Source: Diphasiastrum complanatum (taxonomy: Eukaryota; Streptophyta; Lycopodiopsida; Lycopodiales; Lycopodiaceae). From it: a stretch of DNA of 64,000 bases. Positions 34,201-44,255 of this stretch are shown here, in pieces. Each line of letters begins with the position of its first letter. The first letter of the stretch is position 1. A program made the translations under genes and the position numbers. The notes under the pieces are model-generated. The model did not search any database. It saw only the letters and a program-made list of their open reading frames with translations, and was not told the DNA's origin. Where the stretch lies: contig MU831575.1 in NCBI GenBank assembly GCA_029204225.1, positions 1 through 64,000 on the forward strand, read 5' to 3'.

Positions 34201-34208
34201 ATATATAG
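34201..34208 (+). promoter_or_regulatory. TATA box of the three-exon gene
   Basis: TATATATA about 100 bp before the ATG at 34303, placed correctly after the G-box module. The 5' UTR would be roughly 70 nt. Confidence 0.6.
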
Positions 34209-34302
34209 CCCAAGTATTTGCAAAGAAAAACTCGTCTTTTTTTGTTTTCTGTGTAGTTTCTGAGGAAGAAGAGGTTGATCAGAGAGAGGATCTGACACAG
34301 AG

Positions 34303-34683
34303 ATGGTGAATTTTGTGAGTGGAAGCAATGGATTGGATTGGGATCAGCAGCAGCAGCAGCAGCAGATGCAGATGCAGGCATGGGGGCTCCCAGAGCAGCT
34401 TCGGTTTGTGTTCATGTTCATGCTGTGGATGGCAGCCACTGTAGCACGCGCTTTGTTGGTGCTTTTGCCCCCGCAGATCCACTCTGCCGGTCTCACCAAC
34501 ATGCTTGAGAGCTTCCGCACTAACAATCCCTTCCTGACAGAGGACGATGCACCGGCGGCGGCATGGATCGGACCGGGTGCTGCCTCCACAAAAGCTCTCA
34601 TGGGCGGTAGCTCCACAAAGCATGCAGTGGCTAGCGCTTCTTCTTCCTCCAAAGGAAGTGCCATGGGCCGTGCTCTATCTCAG
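34303..34683 (+). CDS. Unrecognised plant gene, exon 1
   Basis: 127 codons from ATG 34303 to a CAG/GTGTGT donor (phase 0). The protein has a Gln-rich N-terminus (a CAG run at 34346-34364) and a hydrophobic helix at about residues 31-57 (FVFMFMLWMAATVARALLVLL), likely a membrane anchor or signal anchor. After that come a Pro/Ala region and a Ser-rich linker. ATG choice: it is the first ATG after the TATA box, with a purine at -3. Codon use and GC content differ clearly from the surrounding transposons, which supports a host gene. I believe it belongs to a land-plant-specific family of unknown function, but I cannot name it with confidence. Confidence 0.75.
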
Positions 34684-35529
34684 GTGTGTAACTTTACTTT
34701 TTAAATTTTCTCTTATATAATGGAGCCGTAGTAGTAGTAATTTGATTATTTTGGCAACTTTCGTCAATTAGACCTCATCGTGTTGGTGATGACATTAGCG
34801 AGCTCGTTTCCATCATGGTAAGATGCTAAGCATTCACTGGAAAATTGCAAATCATGTGGATCAATTTTGCCTCGTAAAATGATTTCATTGACACCAAAAT
34901 TCTTTTATAGATTGCGACTATACCCAATAACTTCGGTAGTAGCAGAGGGTTGATTGGCGTACTCGGATAAACCCTGTAGGTTCAACAGTATTTTTTATAG
35001 CTTTTTGATTTTTTAATTGTTTTTGTGCTCTCAATAAAAGGTGATACACCCTATATCAACACGAGAAAGAAAACCCTGCTCTTCAAATGTTGAAATTTTT
35101 GTTGGGGAAAGACACGTTTCAATGGAATCAAGATTGACTGTGAGAAATAGTAAAACATGGCAATTCTGGGGAACTTATTGAGAAGAATTGCCTAGTGACC
35201 AGGTAAAACAGCTGTAAATTTATTGCAAGGCACCAAGGCACAGCCATAAATGAACAGTGTTGAACCTCGTCGGAAGCTCGCTAGGTTATCCTTTCGGAAG
35301 CGTTAAAGGATCATGAGACAGACATACCATTTTTTACTGCTTAAATTTTTATATGGGTCACATTCTTTGACCTCATTTGGGATGTAGTCTCCTTTTGTAA
35401 CTTCTTAATGGACTTTTCATGTGCCATCAATCCTTTTATGAATTCTCATGTGCATTTTTTAGGACATTATTGACCTCAGGGCAATATGGCTGTAAAGCTC
35501 ATGTGCTTCACAGGCAAAATGCCCTTGTC

Positions 35530-36347
35530 GGAACCTCTGAATGGATCGTAATTCTGATTCCTATTCTGCCTAGATAGAGTCGAACTCCTAGCCATAGCTA
35601 CTGCTGCACACTAAGGTCTATCCTCTTCCAAGCTATAGATTGACACTGCAGATCTGATTTAAGTTTATGAACAGTAGATAATGTTTAATTACAGCGGAAA
35701 TATATCTACTGTAAGCAAGCATCAAAAATCATTCACAGATTACACACCATATACAAAATGTTGCAACTCTGTTTTCAGAAATAAGTTTACAACATTTTTC
35801 AAGCGGTCTGTTTCCTAGATCAGCGCGTCGTTGCATGAGAAGGATTCCCTCTTATGAGGAACTAGCTACTACTACTTCTATATCTGTTTGTGTGAAAGTG
35901 TGATTGCTGCTGCATGACTAACACTGACGCATCAAAACAACCAACTCATCTCTCTCGTTCATCCTGTTTATATAGGAATAGAGAAAAGGGGGTTTTGCTA
36001 ATCATTTGATTACAAGAAACTGGTTAAGCTCGTTCTAATTGGCTCAGTCTGAACATTGCATAAGCAATGTTTGGCCGCGTATTGTCTGCCAAGTACATCA
36101 AAGAACCAATAGACCTTCTGTAAGGCTTATGCTGCATTGCTTCCCTTTCTGCAGCGTCTCTGGGACAGTCTTCATTTGTTAGTACTATACCATGAATCAT
36201 TGGAGTATTTACTCCCTTGCAATCAACCATTTGAAATTATTAATGATTTTCTGAATGTATCTGGATTGGTGTAGATACAATCTACCACCTTCAAGATCTC
36301 TGTCAATCTGCAAGTCCAGGTAGCATTTTGCTTCTCGTCGAAATATT
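35530..36347 (-). pseudogene. Copia LTR-like repeat and RT C-terminus
   Basis: The minus strand 36024-36230 reads YRRSIGSLMYLADNTRPNIAYAMFRLSQ, the end of a copia RT. Upstream pieces (LQIDR, EILKVVD-like) continue in shifted frames to 36347, where the TRIM is inserted. 35550-36010 resembles 10838-11460 and is probably the 3' LTR of the same element. Confidence 0.75.
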
Positions 36348-36389
36348 TGTTGGAAGATCAATCCACACTCTAGAGAGAACTATCAAACA

Positions 36390-36461
36390 GGGCGGATAGC
36401 TCAGTGGTAGAGCATCCCATCCGGTATGAGGGAGGTCCTGGGTTCGAATCCTAGTCTGTCC
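36390..36461 (+). tRNA. tRNA-like sequence in LTR 1 (degenerate anticodon arm)
   Basis: Acceptor GGGCGGA pairs with TCTGTCC (two G-U pairs). D-arm is GCTC/GAGC. T-arm is CTGGG-TTCGAAT-CCTAG. Pol III A box TAGCTCAGTGG is at 36397-36407 and B box GGTTCGAATCC at 36441-36451, both perfect. The anticodon arm pairs poorly and lacks a U33-anticodon arrangement, so this is unlikely to be a working tRNA. No T4 terminator follows within the element. Confidence 0.7.
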
Positions 36462-36491
36462 ATCCTTATTATGATGTATGGATTTCTAACA

Positions 36492-36504
36492 TGGTATCAG
36501 AGCC
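36492..36504 (+). promoter_or_regulatory. Primer-binding site of the TRIM
   Basis: TGGTATCAGAGCC directly after LTR 1, complementary to initiator-tRNA(Met). Confidence 0.88.
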
Positions 36505-36641
36505 AAGTTAGACCATGGTGTCAAAGCCATGGTTAGGTGGCCCCAAGTTGTGGGGCAGGTGACAGCTAGGACCCCAACCAAGTGTGGCTTTAGGGGGGGT
36601 GTTGGAATATCAATCCACACTCTAGAGAGAACTATCAAACA

Positions 36642-36713
36642 GGGCAGATAGCTCAGTGGTAGAGCATCCCATCCGGTATGAGGGAGGTCCTGGGTTCGAA
36701 TCCTAGTCTGTCC
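36642..36713 (+). tRNA. tRNA-like sequence in LTR 2
   Basis: Same as the LTR 1 copy except that the acceptor reads GGGCAGA, which pairs better with TCTGTCC. A box at 36649-36659 and B box at 36693-36703. First TTTT downstream is at 36790-36793. Confidence 0.7.
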
Positions 36714-36743
36714 ATCCATATTATGATTTATGGATTTCTAACA

Positions 36744-37110
36744 TGTGGGTCCTTAGAGGTCTAATTTGGTTTAGGGGCCCTAGCTTGACTTTTGGGGGTG
36801 CCCTACAGTCAGTAAGTAGGTAGAGTACATATTGGCTTATTGTGTCACATTTTTCAGTTTGGCTAAGCATTGCTCTCCATTGCTCTTGTTGTTGTTTTCT
36901 CTCTCTCTCTCTCTTAATGTTGGGCACCCAAGCCTCTTCTCTCTTGTTTCTTGTGGAGATTGATTGATAACTAGATCTTGGTGACTTGACTCTTGCTTTC
37001 CTACATGGTATCAGAGCCAAGTTAGACCTAACAGTTCATGGTGTCAAAGCCATGGTTAGGTGGCCCAAGTTGTGAGGCAGGTGACAGCTAAGCTCAGTGG
37101 TAGAGCATCC
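36744..37110 (+). mobile_element. Second TRIM-like unit: different LTR, homologous internal domain
   Basis: A 262-bp LTR-like segment starts TGTGGGTCC (36744) and ends TTTCCTACA (37005), then PBS TGGTATCAGAGCC (37006-37018) and about 70 bp closely similar to the internal domain of the first TRIM (GTTAGACC, GGTGTCAAAGCCATGG, GGCAGGTGACAGCTA). It breaks off into a 20-bp tRNA-like D-arm (37091-37110), then GC-rich repeats. No 3' LTR is present. Confidence 0.65.
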
Positions 37111-37375
37111 ACCGCTACCTACTGCCTCCCTCCTATCTCTCCGCCTCCCTCCACGTCCATTCTTCCTCCCTCTTCCGCCTCCCTCCCTATTCCGCCTCCC
37201 ACCTCCTTTCTCTCTCTTCCGCCTCCCTCTCCTCTGCTGCGCCCCTGCTCTCCTGCCATCTCTCCTCCTCCACCGATCTCTCTCCTCCTCTCCTACCATC
37301 CTCCTCCACCGATCTCTCTCCTCGTCTCCTGCCATCTCTCCTCCTCCACCGATAGCGGGCGTGAGCAGATAATTA
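37111..37375 (+). repeat. Pyrimidine-rich imperfect tandem repeats
   Basis: CTCC/CCTCC-rich sequence. Units of about 40-45 bp contain CTCCACCGATCTCTCTCC and are repeated about three times near 37255-37355. Long frames on both strands are composition artefacts. It is much more GC-rich than its surroundings. Confidence 0.7.
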
Positions 37376-37477
37376 CGTCCGGTAGCGGGCGTGAGCAGGC
37401 CCACTACCGCATACCGGGTAGTCGTACCTACCTCGCCGCCTCCGCGGCTCGGTAGGTACTGACTACCTGCTATACGC

Positions 37478-37505
37478 GGTAGCGGGCCTGCCCACGCCCG
37501 CTACC
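37478..37505. repeat. Perfect 10-bp inverted repeat (hairpin)
   Basis: GGTAGCGGGC and GCCCGCTACC separated by 8 bp. Half-copies (GGTAGCGGGCGTGAGCAG) lie at about 37380-37400 and GGTAG words recur around 37425-37470. May be the end of an unidentified mobile element. Confidence 0.6.
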
Positions 37506-38194
37506 TAGTCCATAACAATTCACCTCTCAATGGCCAGTACATACTACATGATCTCCTGAAGAATCGAAGTTCTTCGTAGTTTATATTTCTCTTGTAAGAT
37601 TAATGATAAAATACTGAGGGAACCTTCAACAAAAACTTTGAGTACAAAGGGTTCTGTTTTTGAATGTTCTATTTGCATATGAGAGGTGGCTACTCAGAAT
37701 TTTAGTGTTGTCGAGGCAATTTCGTTGCATTGTCATGATCCTTCTATGTGCTGCCTTGGCAATGAGCGTACCCCCTCTCAATATTTCTTGACCTTATTGT
37801 GCTCTTTCTGACAAGTATAAATCTTTGTGCCGTCCCTCTTTCATGTGTGAACCATCCTGTCTTGTCTGAGATGTTGCTGCTAAGTGTAGCAAAGCTATAG
37901 TGGTTAATTTGATTGCAAATTTGATGAAAATAGGATTGCATTTCCCAAATGGAATTACCCAATCATTGGAATTGACTCAGTACGAAAATCTGCCGCAGGC
38001 ATGCTTCTAGAAAATTGCATTTTGGAAAACACAAATTATCAAATATAGAAGTATAAAATGAATTTGACGGAAACAGATTTTACTTGTAAATTGCTATTGG
38101 TTTTGAGTTGTAACTGTTACTGGTGGTTGAATGAATTCTTAATGCTCGAATCCTTAATTATGCTCTTAGTGCTGGAATTTTTTTCGTCTGGCAG

Positions 38195-38750
38195 GCTCTG
38201 GAGTTGGTGAATGATACTCCAGCATCTTCAAGAAAATATGTTTTTGTGCGGGCACTGGCTGACAAATTGATCCATGAGAATGCCGCACATGGTTCACAAG
38301 CACTGAAGGAAGTTAACCAGATAGCAGTGCAAGAAGGGTTTGCAAGGACGATTTACCAATTGAGCCAATATCTGGAAGGTATAAAGCAGCAGCAGCAAGT
38401 CGATGCTTTAGCCTGGCCTTGGCGTGTTCTCAAAGGCATTCCATTAGGAGTAACTACCAGCCAACTTTCAGCCGTTCCATTTGTTGGTAATATTGGTCAC
38501 TATCTTGGGTATGCATGCCGATCGTCAGCGCAGATCCAGCAGCAAGCAGCTGCATCAAGAGTTGCTCAGATTGCTGAAAAGGAAGAGATGACAGAAAAGC
38601 TTGCACAAGAATTGTCATGGATGGCAGAGAAGTTGAATGAGTGCTCAGCTCTTGATGATGCAATCCGGCAGTGGAGCACCACCACGTCTTTGGCCAGTCT
38701 GTCCTTGTGTGCAAATCCACGAGTTCAAAGATCATTAATGAAACTCTCAG
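38195..38750 (+). CDS. Unrecognised plant gene, exon 2
   Basis: Starts after TGGCAG at 38194 in the frame of exon 1 and ends at CTCTCAG/GTAAGC (phase 1). It encodes 185 residues: mostly helical sequence with a conserved-looking core (SRKYVFVRALADKLI, WPWRVLKGIPLG, VPFVGNIGHYLGYACRS), then a Glu/Lys-rich coiled-coil-like stretch (EKEEMTEKLAQELSWMAEKL). Without splicing the frame continues into intron 2 and stops at 38911, so an intron-retaining form would be slightly longer. Composition is again host-like, not transposon-like. Confidence 0.75.
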
Positions 38751-39012
38751 GTAAGCATTTTCGACTTATTTGTAGTAACTTTTGCCAGGCAGAGCCCTCT
38801 TGGTTATGGCCAACCTTTCCAGCTATAAAATCAAACTGGAAAATTCAAGTGCTCGTTCTCTTTGTATTTTGGACCGCATCAGTCAGCACAATATTGAGGG
38901 CATCATTTTAATCAACCTTCACCCATAAGTATCCTTAGTGTACTTCAATGCCAGATTGTACATTTGCTAACTGAAGGGATGTGCCATTGTATGGTGCAGT
39001 CATTTTGTGCAG

Positions 39013-39343
39013 GGGAATGGTTTCGGGTGATTATGAAGTATCGATCGACATCACATCCCAATTACTTCTCTTGTGGCTTCCTTTACTCTGCAGTACCATA
39101 AGTGGAATTGAGGGGTCTGTATTTTCTGCATACGAGAAGGCAGAGGCAGAGAGAATGCTTGAGCAGGCAATCTTTATACTTCCAGAGTCCGAGCAGGAAA
39201 TGGTACTAGCGGTTTGGCTACGAGAATTTACACATTCTTCCTCTGATTGGCCTAATTTGCAATCTTGCTATTACAATTGGTGTCATGTATCTCGGAAATT
39301 GGACTATATTGTCTGTGAGGATATAAGTGATAAGAAATCATGA
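39013..39343 (+). CDS. Unrecognised plant gene, exon 3 (frame discontinuity)
   Basis: The TTTGTGCAG acceptor at 39012 joins exon 2 in phase and reads GEWFRVIMKYRSTSHP up to a stop at about 39103. From about 39110 a different frame looks strongly coding (EKAEAERMLEQAIFILPESE, then LREFTHSSSDWPNLQSCYYN) and runs to a TGA at 39341. The two cannot be joined by a normal-sized intron. There is either an indel, an alternative short C-terminus, or an unannotated splice form using the acceptor at 39000. Confidence 0.6.
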
Positions 39344-39773
39344 AAGAAATAAATGTAAAAGAACTATTTTGGTTGACTGCTTAATTCTGTTTCAAGCTTG
39401 CTCTTTTGTGCATGAAATCTTTATCTAGTGACAATCTGGATTCTTTCTGTAAAAGTAAAGATCATTGCAAGCCTCAACACTGTTTTGAAGCACAAGTCTG
39501 ATAATTACAAAATTGTATTGGCTGGTTGTCCCACAGCCATTGTGTTTGGGACTCCTTGACATTCTAACCTCATGTGAAATAAATAACCATCGTGAGTTTA
39601 TACATTTATATGAAACATTTAGTAGATAAAGCTAGTGTGTCACACTTCTAGGTGTGATTATTGTTTTACCCCTTTTGACTTCTGGTTTCAGTTATCTATT
39701 ACGGAGAAGCATTTGTGCTATGATTGGAGAAAACAAAACATGTATGTACCTTTTTGAAGCACAAGACATTGTT

Positions 39774-39887
<114 letters not shown>

Positions 39888-39906
39888 TAGTTGCACAGAA
39901 TCGCGT

Positions 39907-39974
39907 TTCTGGGAGGAGACGTTTCGGAAACCGCGTTTCTCCTCCCAGAATTGCAAAAAAAAAAAAAAAATAGC
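39907..39974. repeat. 13-bp inverted repeat followed by poly(A)
   Basis: TTCTGGGAGGAGA (39907-39919) and its exact complement (39938-39950) with an 18-bp loop, then TTGC and an A run from 39955. It abuts the TA microsatellite. The poly(A) suggests a retroposed end, but no target duplication was found. Confidence 0.5.
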
Positions 39975-40114
39975 TTATGGCTGAAATTTTTTTTAGGGGA
40001 TCAATGGTCAAATGAACGTTTTGCCTCTCAAAAGTGCAGTAGATGGGTCACAAACAGATCTTATTTTGAATAGCTATTTGATTGTTATTTGCTCTGGTTT
40101 TCAATAAATGCTCA

Positions 40115-40200
40115 GGGGGTTCGGGGGGCGGTAGCGCCCCGATGGGGGGTTTGGGGGGCAACGCCCCCCAGGGGCTGCAGGTAGACCCCGGCCCCGACGG
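40115..40200 (+). other. G-rich, quadruplex-prone segment with short hairpins
   Basis: Several G5-G6 runs (GGGGGTTCGGGGGG, GATGGGGGGTTTGGGGGG) alternate with GGGGC-CAACG-CCCC type hairpins. 40201-41155 around and after it holds no gene that I can support. Confidence 0.5.
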
Positions 40201-41155
40201 TAAGGCCTCTTCATGACTTAGCCTTCCAACTCCCTGAGCGAAAACACACTTACTGGGACCATCTGTGATCGTAACAGACAGGCTAGCGGTTAGTTTTGAA
40301 TTTTTATCCTTGACAGAACCCAACATGGATTAATGCACCTGAACTGGACCATCCTGCACAATTATGCTCTTAATTAGAGCTTTCACCTGATACCCGAGTA
40401 TATTGCACAAAAAAAAACCACTGAAAAAAAAAATTCCATATTTCTGCATGATCTGTATGATAAGCGGCCTCGGGGACTTTTGAGGTGTCCAAATAATCGC
40501 TAAATATTTATTTCACAAAAGCAAAATTCTTTGTTGGTCAAATACATGTCAAAACTTTGAAGATTGGCTAAAGTTGTTGAACTAATGCCAAAACCAAAGA
40601 TGTGAAAAATCAATGTTCCTAAAAATTGAAGACTTCAAAGGACGAACATCATGACGACAACTAAAATGGTTTTTCAAAGCCACTCTTCCTAAATTATAAA
40701 TATTTGACCAATAGAGCTGCATACCATAACCAAATAATATAACAATCATATTTTGTTTGTAAAAAAAAATGAAAAAGACACTACGTAAGGTGTTTAGACC
40801 AAGGTTGTTTGGTATCGGTAAAGCCAAAAAGATGACCCTCAAGTTAGGTGTTCAAAGCAAAAATGTTGTGTAAAAGCATTACAAGGTGCCTTCAATGATA
40901 ATTTGTAGAAGAGTCCATAAATCTAGCAACCACAAAGGTAAGTTTGCATCATCCCAAATAGAATAAAATTATCATACTATGACACTAGAAACAAAAATAA
41001 ATTGAGGACTGTAAGAAAGCATTCTTTGAAAAGCCTCTTCTCATTGTTGGAATGACGAAAACATAATCTAACGACAATGGCATGGATGACAAAGAAAGAA
41101 CAATTACCAATGGTAACAAAAAGTCCCATGTGTTGGAGAATGTGGTATTGAAGTA

Positions 41156-41870
41156 GTTAGGTAGAGAAGGGTTAGTCATTTTCAAGTTTTTGGAATTGAA
41201 ATTGTGAGAGAGAGGTAACAAGGAAGGTGTATAACAAGCTATTCAATAAGGTTTGACAAAAAAGATACAACGAGGAAGGGGATGTAGCATTCTTGACACA
41301 TGCATAGATATATTGTGTCTGGATATTCTCATAGACATTAGAATTAGTCATGATGGCATCTATCTTTGCTAGAGAACTCTTTGTCTTGACTTGAATTACA
41401 TGGAAATTATTAGTAGAAGAAGCCAAAGTTCGCTGCTCTAAAGAAGCAAAATGCACTTGGCAACAATAGGTTGAGAATCAAGTTTGTGATGTGATGTTGT
41501 ATAGAGAAGTAAAGGTGAGATAGTTTGGTAGAGAAGAGTCACTGATATAATTCAAAAGCAATCAAGGTGCCATCTATCTTTGCTAGAGAGGTATTTTTCT
41601 TAACCTTAAATGCATGGATATTAATAGGAGGAGAAGCCAAAGGTACTCCTAAAGAAGCAAGGCATCTCTAGCGATAATAGATTGAGAATCATAGTTCATG
41701 ATGCATAGTTTTATAGAAAAGCAAAGGTGAAATAGTTAGGTAGAGAAGAGTTACTCAGCTTCAAGTCTAGCTAAAGTAAATTAATAAGAGGATTGGAATT
41801 GAAGTTGCAGATAGATCTATCACGGAAAGGTGTATAAACAATACGTTCAATAAGGTTTGACAAAGAAAAA
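41156..41870. repeat. Diverged tandem repeat, about 210-bp period
   Basis: The words CATCTATCTTTGCTAGAGA (41356 and 41573), GAAGCCAAAG (two copies) and GGTAGAGAAG (41161, 41532, 41739), and AATAAGGTTTGACAAA (41247 and about 41850), recur in order with heavy divergence. No function seen. Confidence 0.5.
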
Positions 41871-44255
41871 ATTGTCAAAAATTGTCAAAAATCTATCTTG
41901 GTAATTTTATGATTTTATGTTTGTGAGTACATTTCACATGTGTGGAGCATGTTCCCACATGTGTAAAATAGTTAGAAATAGTTTATAATGTTGACTTTAG
42001 GCGTATCATAAAGATTGCTAGTCAAGCATCTTGGTGTCACTAAGTGATAGGGCCAATTTTGGCTTTAGAGGTCAAATGGTCAAGTACACATGTTGAAAGT
42101 TTCCAACTAAAATCTCAGTGTAGTTTTGAACATTTTTTTTTGTTGATACAATATTCAATGTTTACAAATAGCAAGTTTTTGAGTGCAAAACTATTAATTT
42201 CTGAAGCTTGCATGAAGTTGATTGGATCTTAGGCTATAATTTTTGTTTCTATCATTAATCAAGTGATTTCAGGCTCAAAAGAATTCAATTTACCATTTTT
42301 GAGGTTCATAAATCGAGATGGAACCAAAATTTTGAGGTGGTACCATTTTAGAAATATTTTTTCTTTTGTAACTAAGTGCATTTCTATAATCAAGATATTG
42401 AAGCATAGATTTGAATGCAACTTACTCTAAGGAATTCCAATTACACATTTGAGTGTTTAGGTCTGATCTATAGGCTCTTGGTGAGCAAAAGACCTAAGTG
42501 GTTTTGGTTCATATCTATTCAATGTGTGTGAGTTAGTGAAAAAGTACAAATTACTTGGAAAATCTCAATTGTTGTCAAGTCGTGAAATTGTTTTGACATA
42601 ATTGAGCTCTAAATTGTTTTTAATCCCTTACAAATCTTAGGATATGAATATATTAGACCTTGGTGAGATGTAAGATGTGATTGAATCTATAAAAATGATT
42701 TTCGTAGCTCTTAGTTAAGTTCCTCCTTTCTAAATTAGGCAAGGTCAATTTTTTCAAAGAAATTGACATTTGTGAGATGAGTGAATATTTTTGTGATCAA
42801 GACCTTGAGAATCTTGATTAATTTGTGTGTGAATCAAATTGAGGTTCCGAAAAATCTTGTCAAAGTATGGTAAGGCATGTGTTTTGGTAAAAACAGATAA
42901 GTTGCCTTTCCCAAAATATAATACTAGATCTACTCAAGTTTTGCAATTAGTTCATTTTGATGTGCACTTTTTGAGTACTAGAAGGTGCTACTATTGCTAC
43001 TTAAGTTTTGGTAGATCTTCCATGTGATAAAAAAAAAATGGTTGTACATGGGTGTTTATAACTAAGTACAACCAAGACGAATCCATTAATAAGCTTAAGG
43101 CTAGGCCATGGGATACATAATGAAAAAACTTTTGCACCCGTTACTAAGATTATTACAATTAGAATCTTGATTGCCTTGACTTCAAGTTTCAATTGGTCAC
43201 TTGTTCAAATGGATGTGGCTAATTCATTTTTGAATAGAGACATTGATGAGGATATCTACATTGATCAACTCAAGAGCTTCATCAAACAAGGCCATGAAAA
43301 AAAGGTTTATCTACTTAAAAAGAGCTTGTTATAAGGTTTAAAACAAGATCCAAGATCATGGAATGCTCAACTCCACACTTTCCTTCTTTCATTGTGGGTC
43401 ATTAAGATCCATCACTCTACTTCAAATTAACCGATGGAAAAGTAATTATACTTGTATTTGTAGATGACATAATCTTTAGTGGAGATAGTGATGAAATTAT
43501 TGATGAAACCAAGTTGGCATTGTGTAGAGAGTTCAAGATGGAGACTTTGGCCCTTTTAATTATCCTCTACGCATTGAGGTAGTTAGGACAACAAGTCATA
43601 GCTTTGTTGTCAATCTAAGTATTCTACTTCATTCCTCAAAAAGTTTAACATGGATTTATGCAAGAAATTAGAAACTCCAATGGAGCACCATGTAAGAGAT
43701 CCAAATAGAGATGATGAAAGGTCTTCAATGGAAATTAGAAAAATGTGTGCTAGCATACATTTCTAGCACCCTCAACTTTGAAATGTTGCATAAAGGAGAT
43801 AACATTTGTTTGATTTGATTTCTAGATGGGGATTGTGCAGGTGATAAGATGTCCAATATAAAATCCATAAGCACTCATGTCATTTTTATTGGAGAATGAG
43901 TCATCTCTGGGCTCTCTAAAAGTCAGTCATAGTCTCTCTCTTCCATTGAGGCCGAGAACAAAGAATTGACTATAACAACAAAAGAGATCTTGTGGATCAA
44001 GAGGCTCTAGGAGGAAGTCAAGATAATCAGATTGAAAGGCAGTCCATTGATAATGTGTGACATTATCTCACCCCAAGCGCTTTTTTTGAATTCAATCTTC
44101 TATGCAAGCAACAACCACATAGAAGTTGCTCATTTTTTTATTAGGGAAAACATTCAATATAAAGAGATTAAGCTTGATCATGTGGATATATCCAATGTTT
44201 ATTTTCAAGCTTAGAGTTAGTCAATCCATGTTAGAATCTAGCTAGTTTCAAGAAG
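41871..44255 (+). pseudogene. Degenerate copia element F2
   Basis: An LTR-like start (41871-42030) is similar to the E LTR start, including a TTTCACATGTGTGG word. It is followed by a leader and a short pre-integrase stretch (42839-43027). Most of integrase is deleted. RT follows from about 43050, with VDVANSFLNRDI in place of VDV-FLNGD and an intact VFVDDIIFSGD, then the RT/RNase H deletion shared with F1. RNase H remnants run to a C-terminal piece (44032-44214). An LTR start TGTTAAAATTGT is at 44256. Many stops. Confidence 0.78.

Larger units (their letters stand above)
36348..36743 (+). mobile_element. TRIM-type element with tRNA-like LTRs (396 bp)
   Basis: Two 144-bp terminal repeats (36348-36491 and 36600-36743, about four differences) begin TGTTGGAA and end TTTCTAACA. 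Between them lie 108 bp: a PBS (TGGTATCAGAGCC), non-coding sequence and a G-run polypurine tract (TAGGGGGGG). This is the anatomy of a terminal-repeat retrotransposon in miniature. Each LTR holds a 72-nt tRNA-like sequence. It is inserted in a minus-strand copia RT. The flanks (ATATT and TGTGG) do not form a target duplication. Confidence 0.88.
34684..38194 (+). other. Intron 1 of the three-exon gene (3.5 kb, transposon-filled)
   Basis: Runs from GTGTGT at 34684 to GGCAG at 38194. It contains an LTR-like/copia RT fragment, a TRIM with tRNA-like LTRs, a second TRIM-like LTR and a GC-rich pyrimidine repeat. 34684-35520 and 37510-38190 show nothing I recognise. The intron junction joins codons in phase 0. 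Confidence 0.7.

Noticed and set aside
36390-36461. Functional tRNA gene
   Set aside because: The anticodon arm pairs badly, U33 is missing, there is no T-run terminator, and the same sequence sits in both LTRs of a TRIM.
37036-37455. Arg/Gly-rich and Pro/Ser-rich ORFs on both strands
   Set aside because: They are composition artefacts of the pyrimidine-rich repeat.
34684-38194. Treating the two parts of the 34303 gene as separate genes
   Set aside because: Donor and acceptor are canonical and phase-matched, and composition and style of the exons agree. The separation is explained by transposon growth of the intron.
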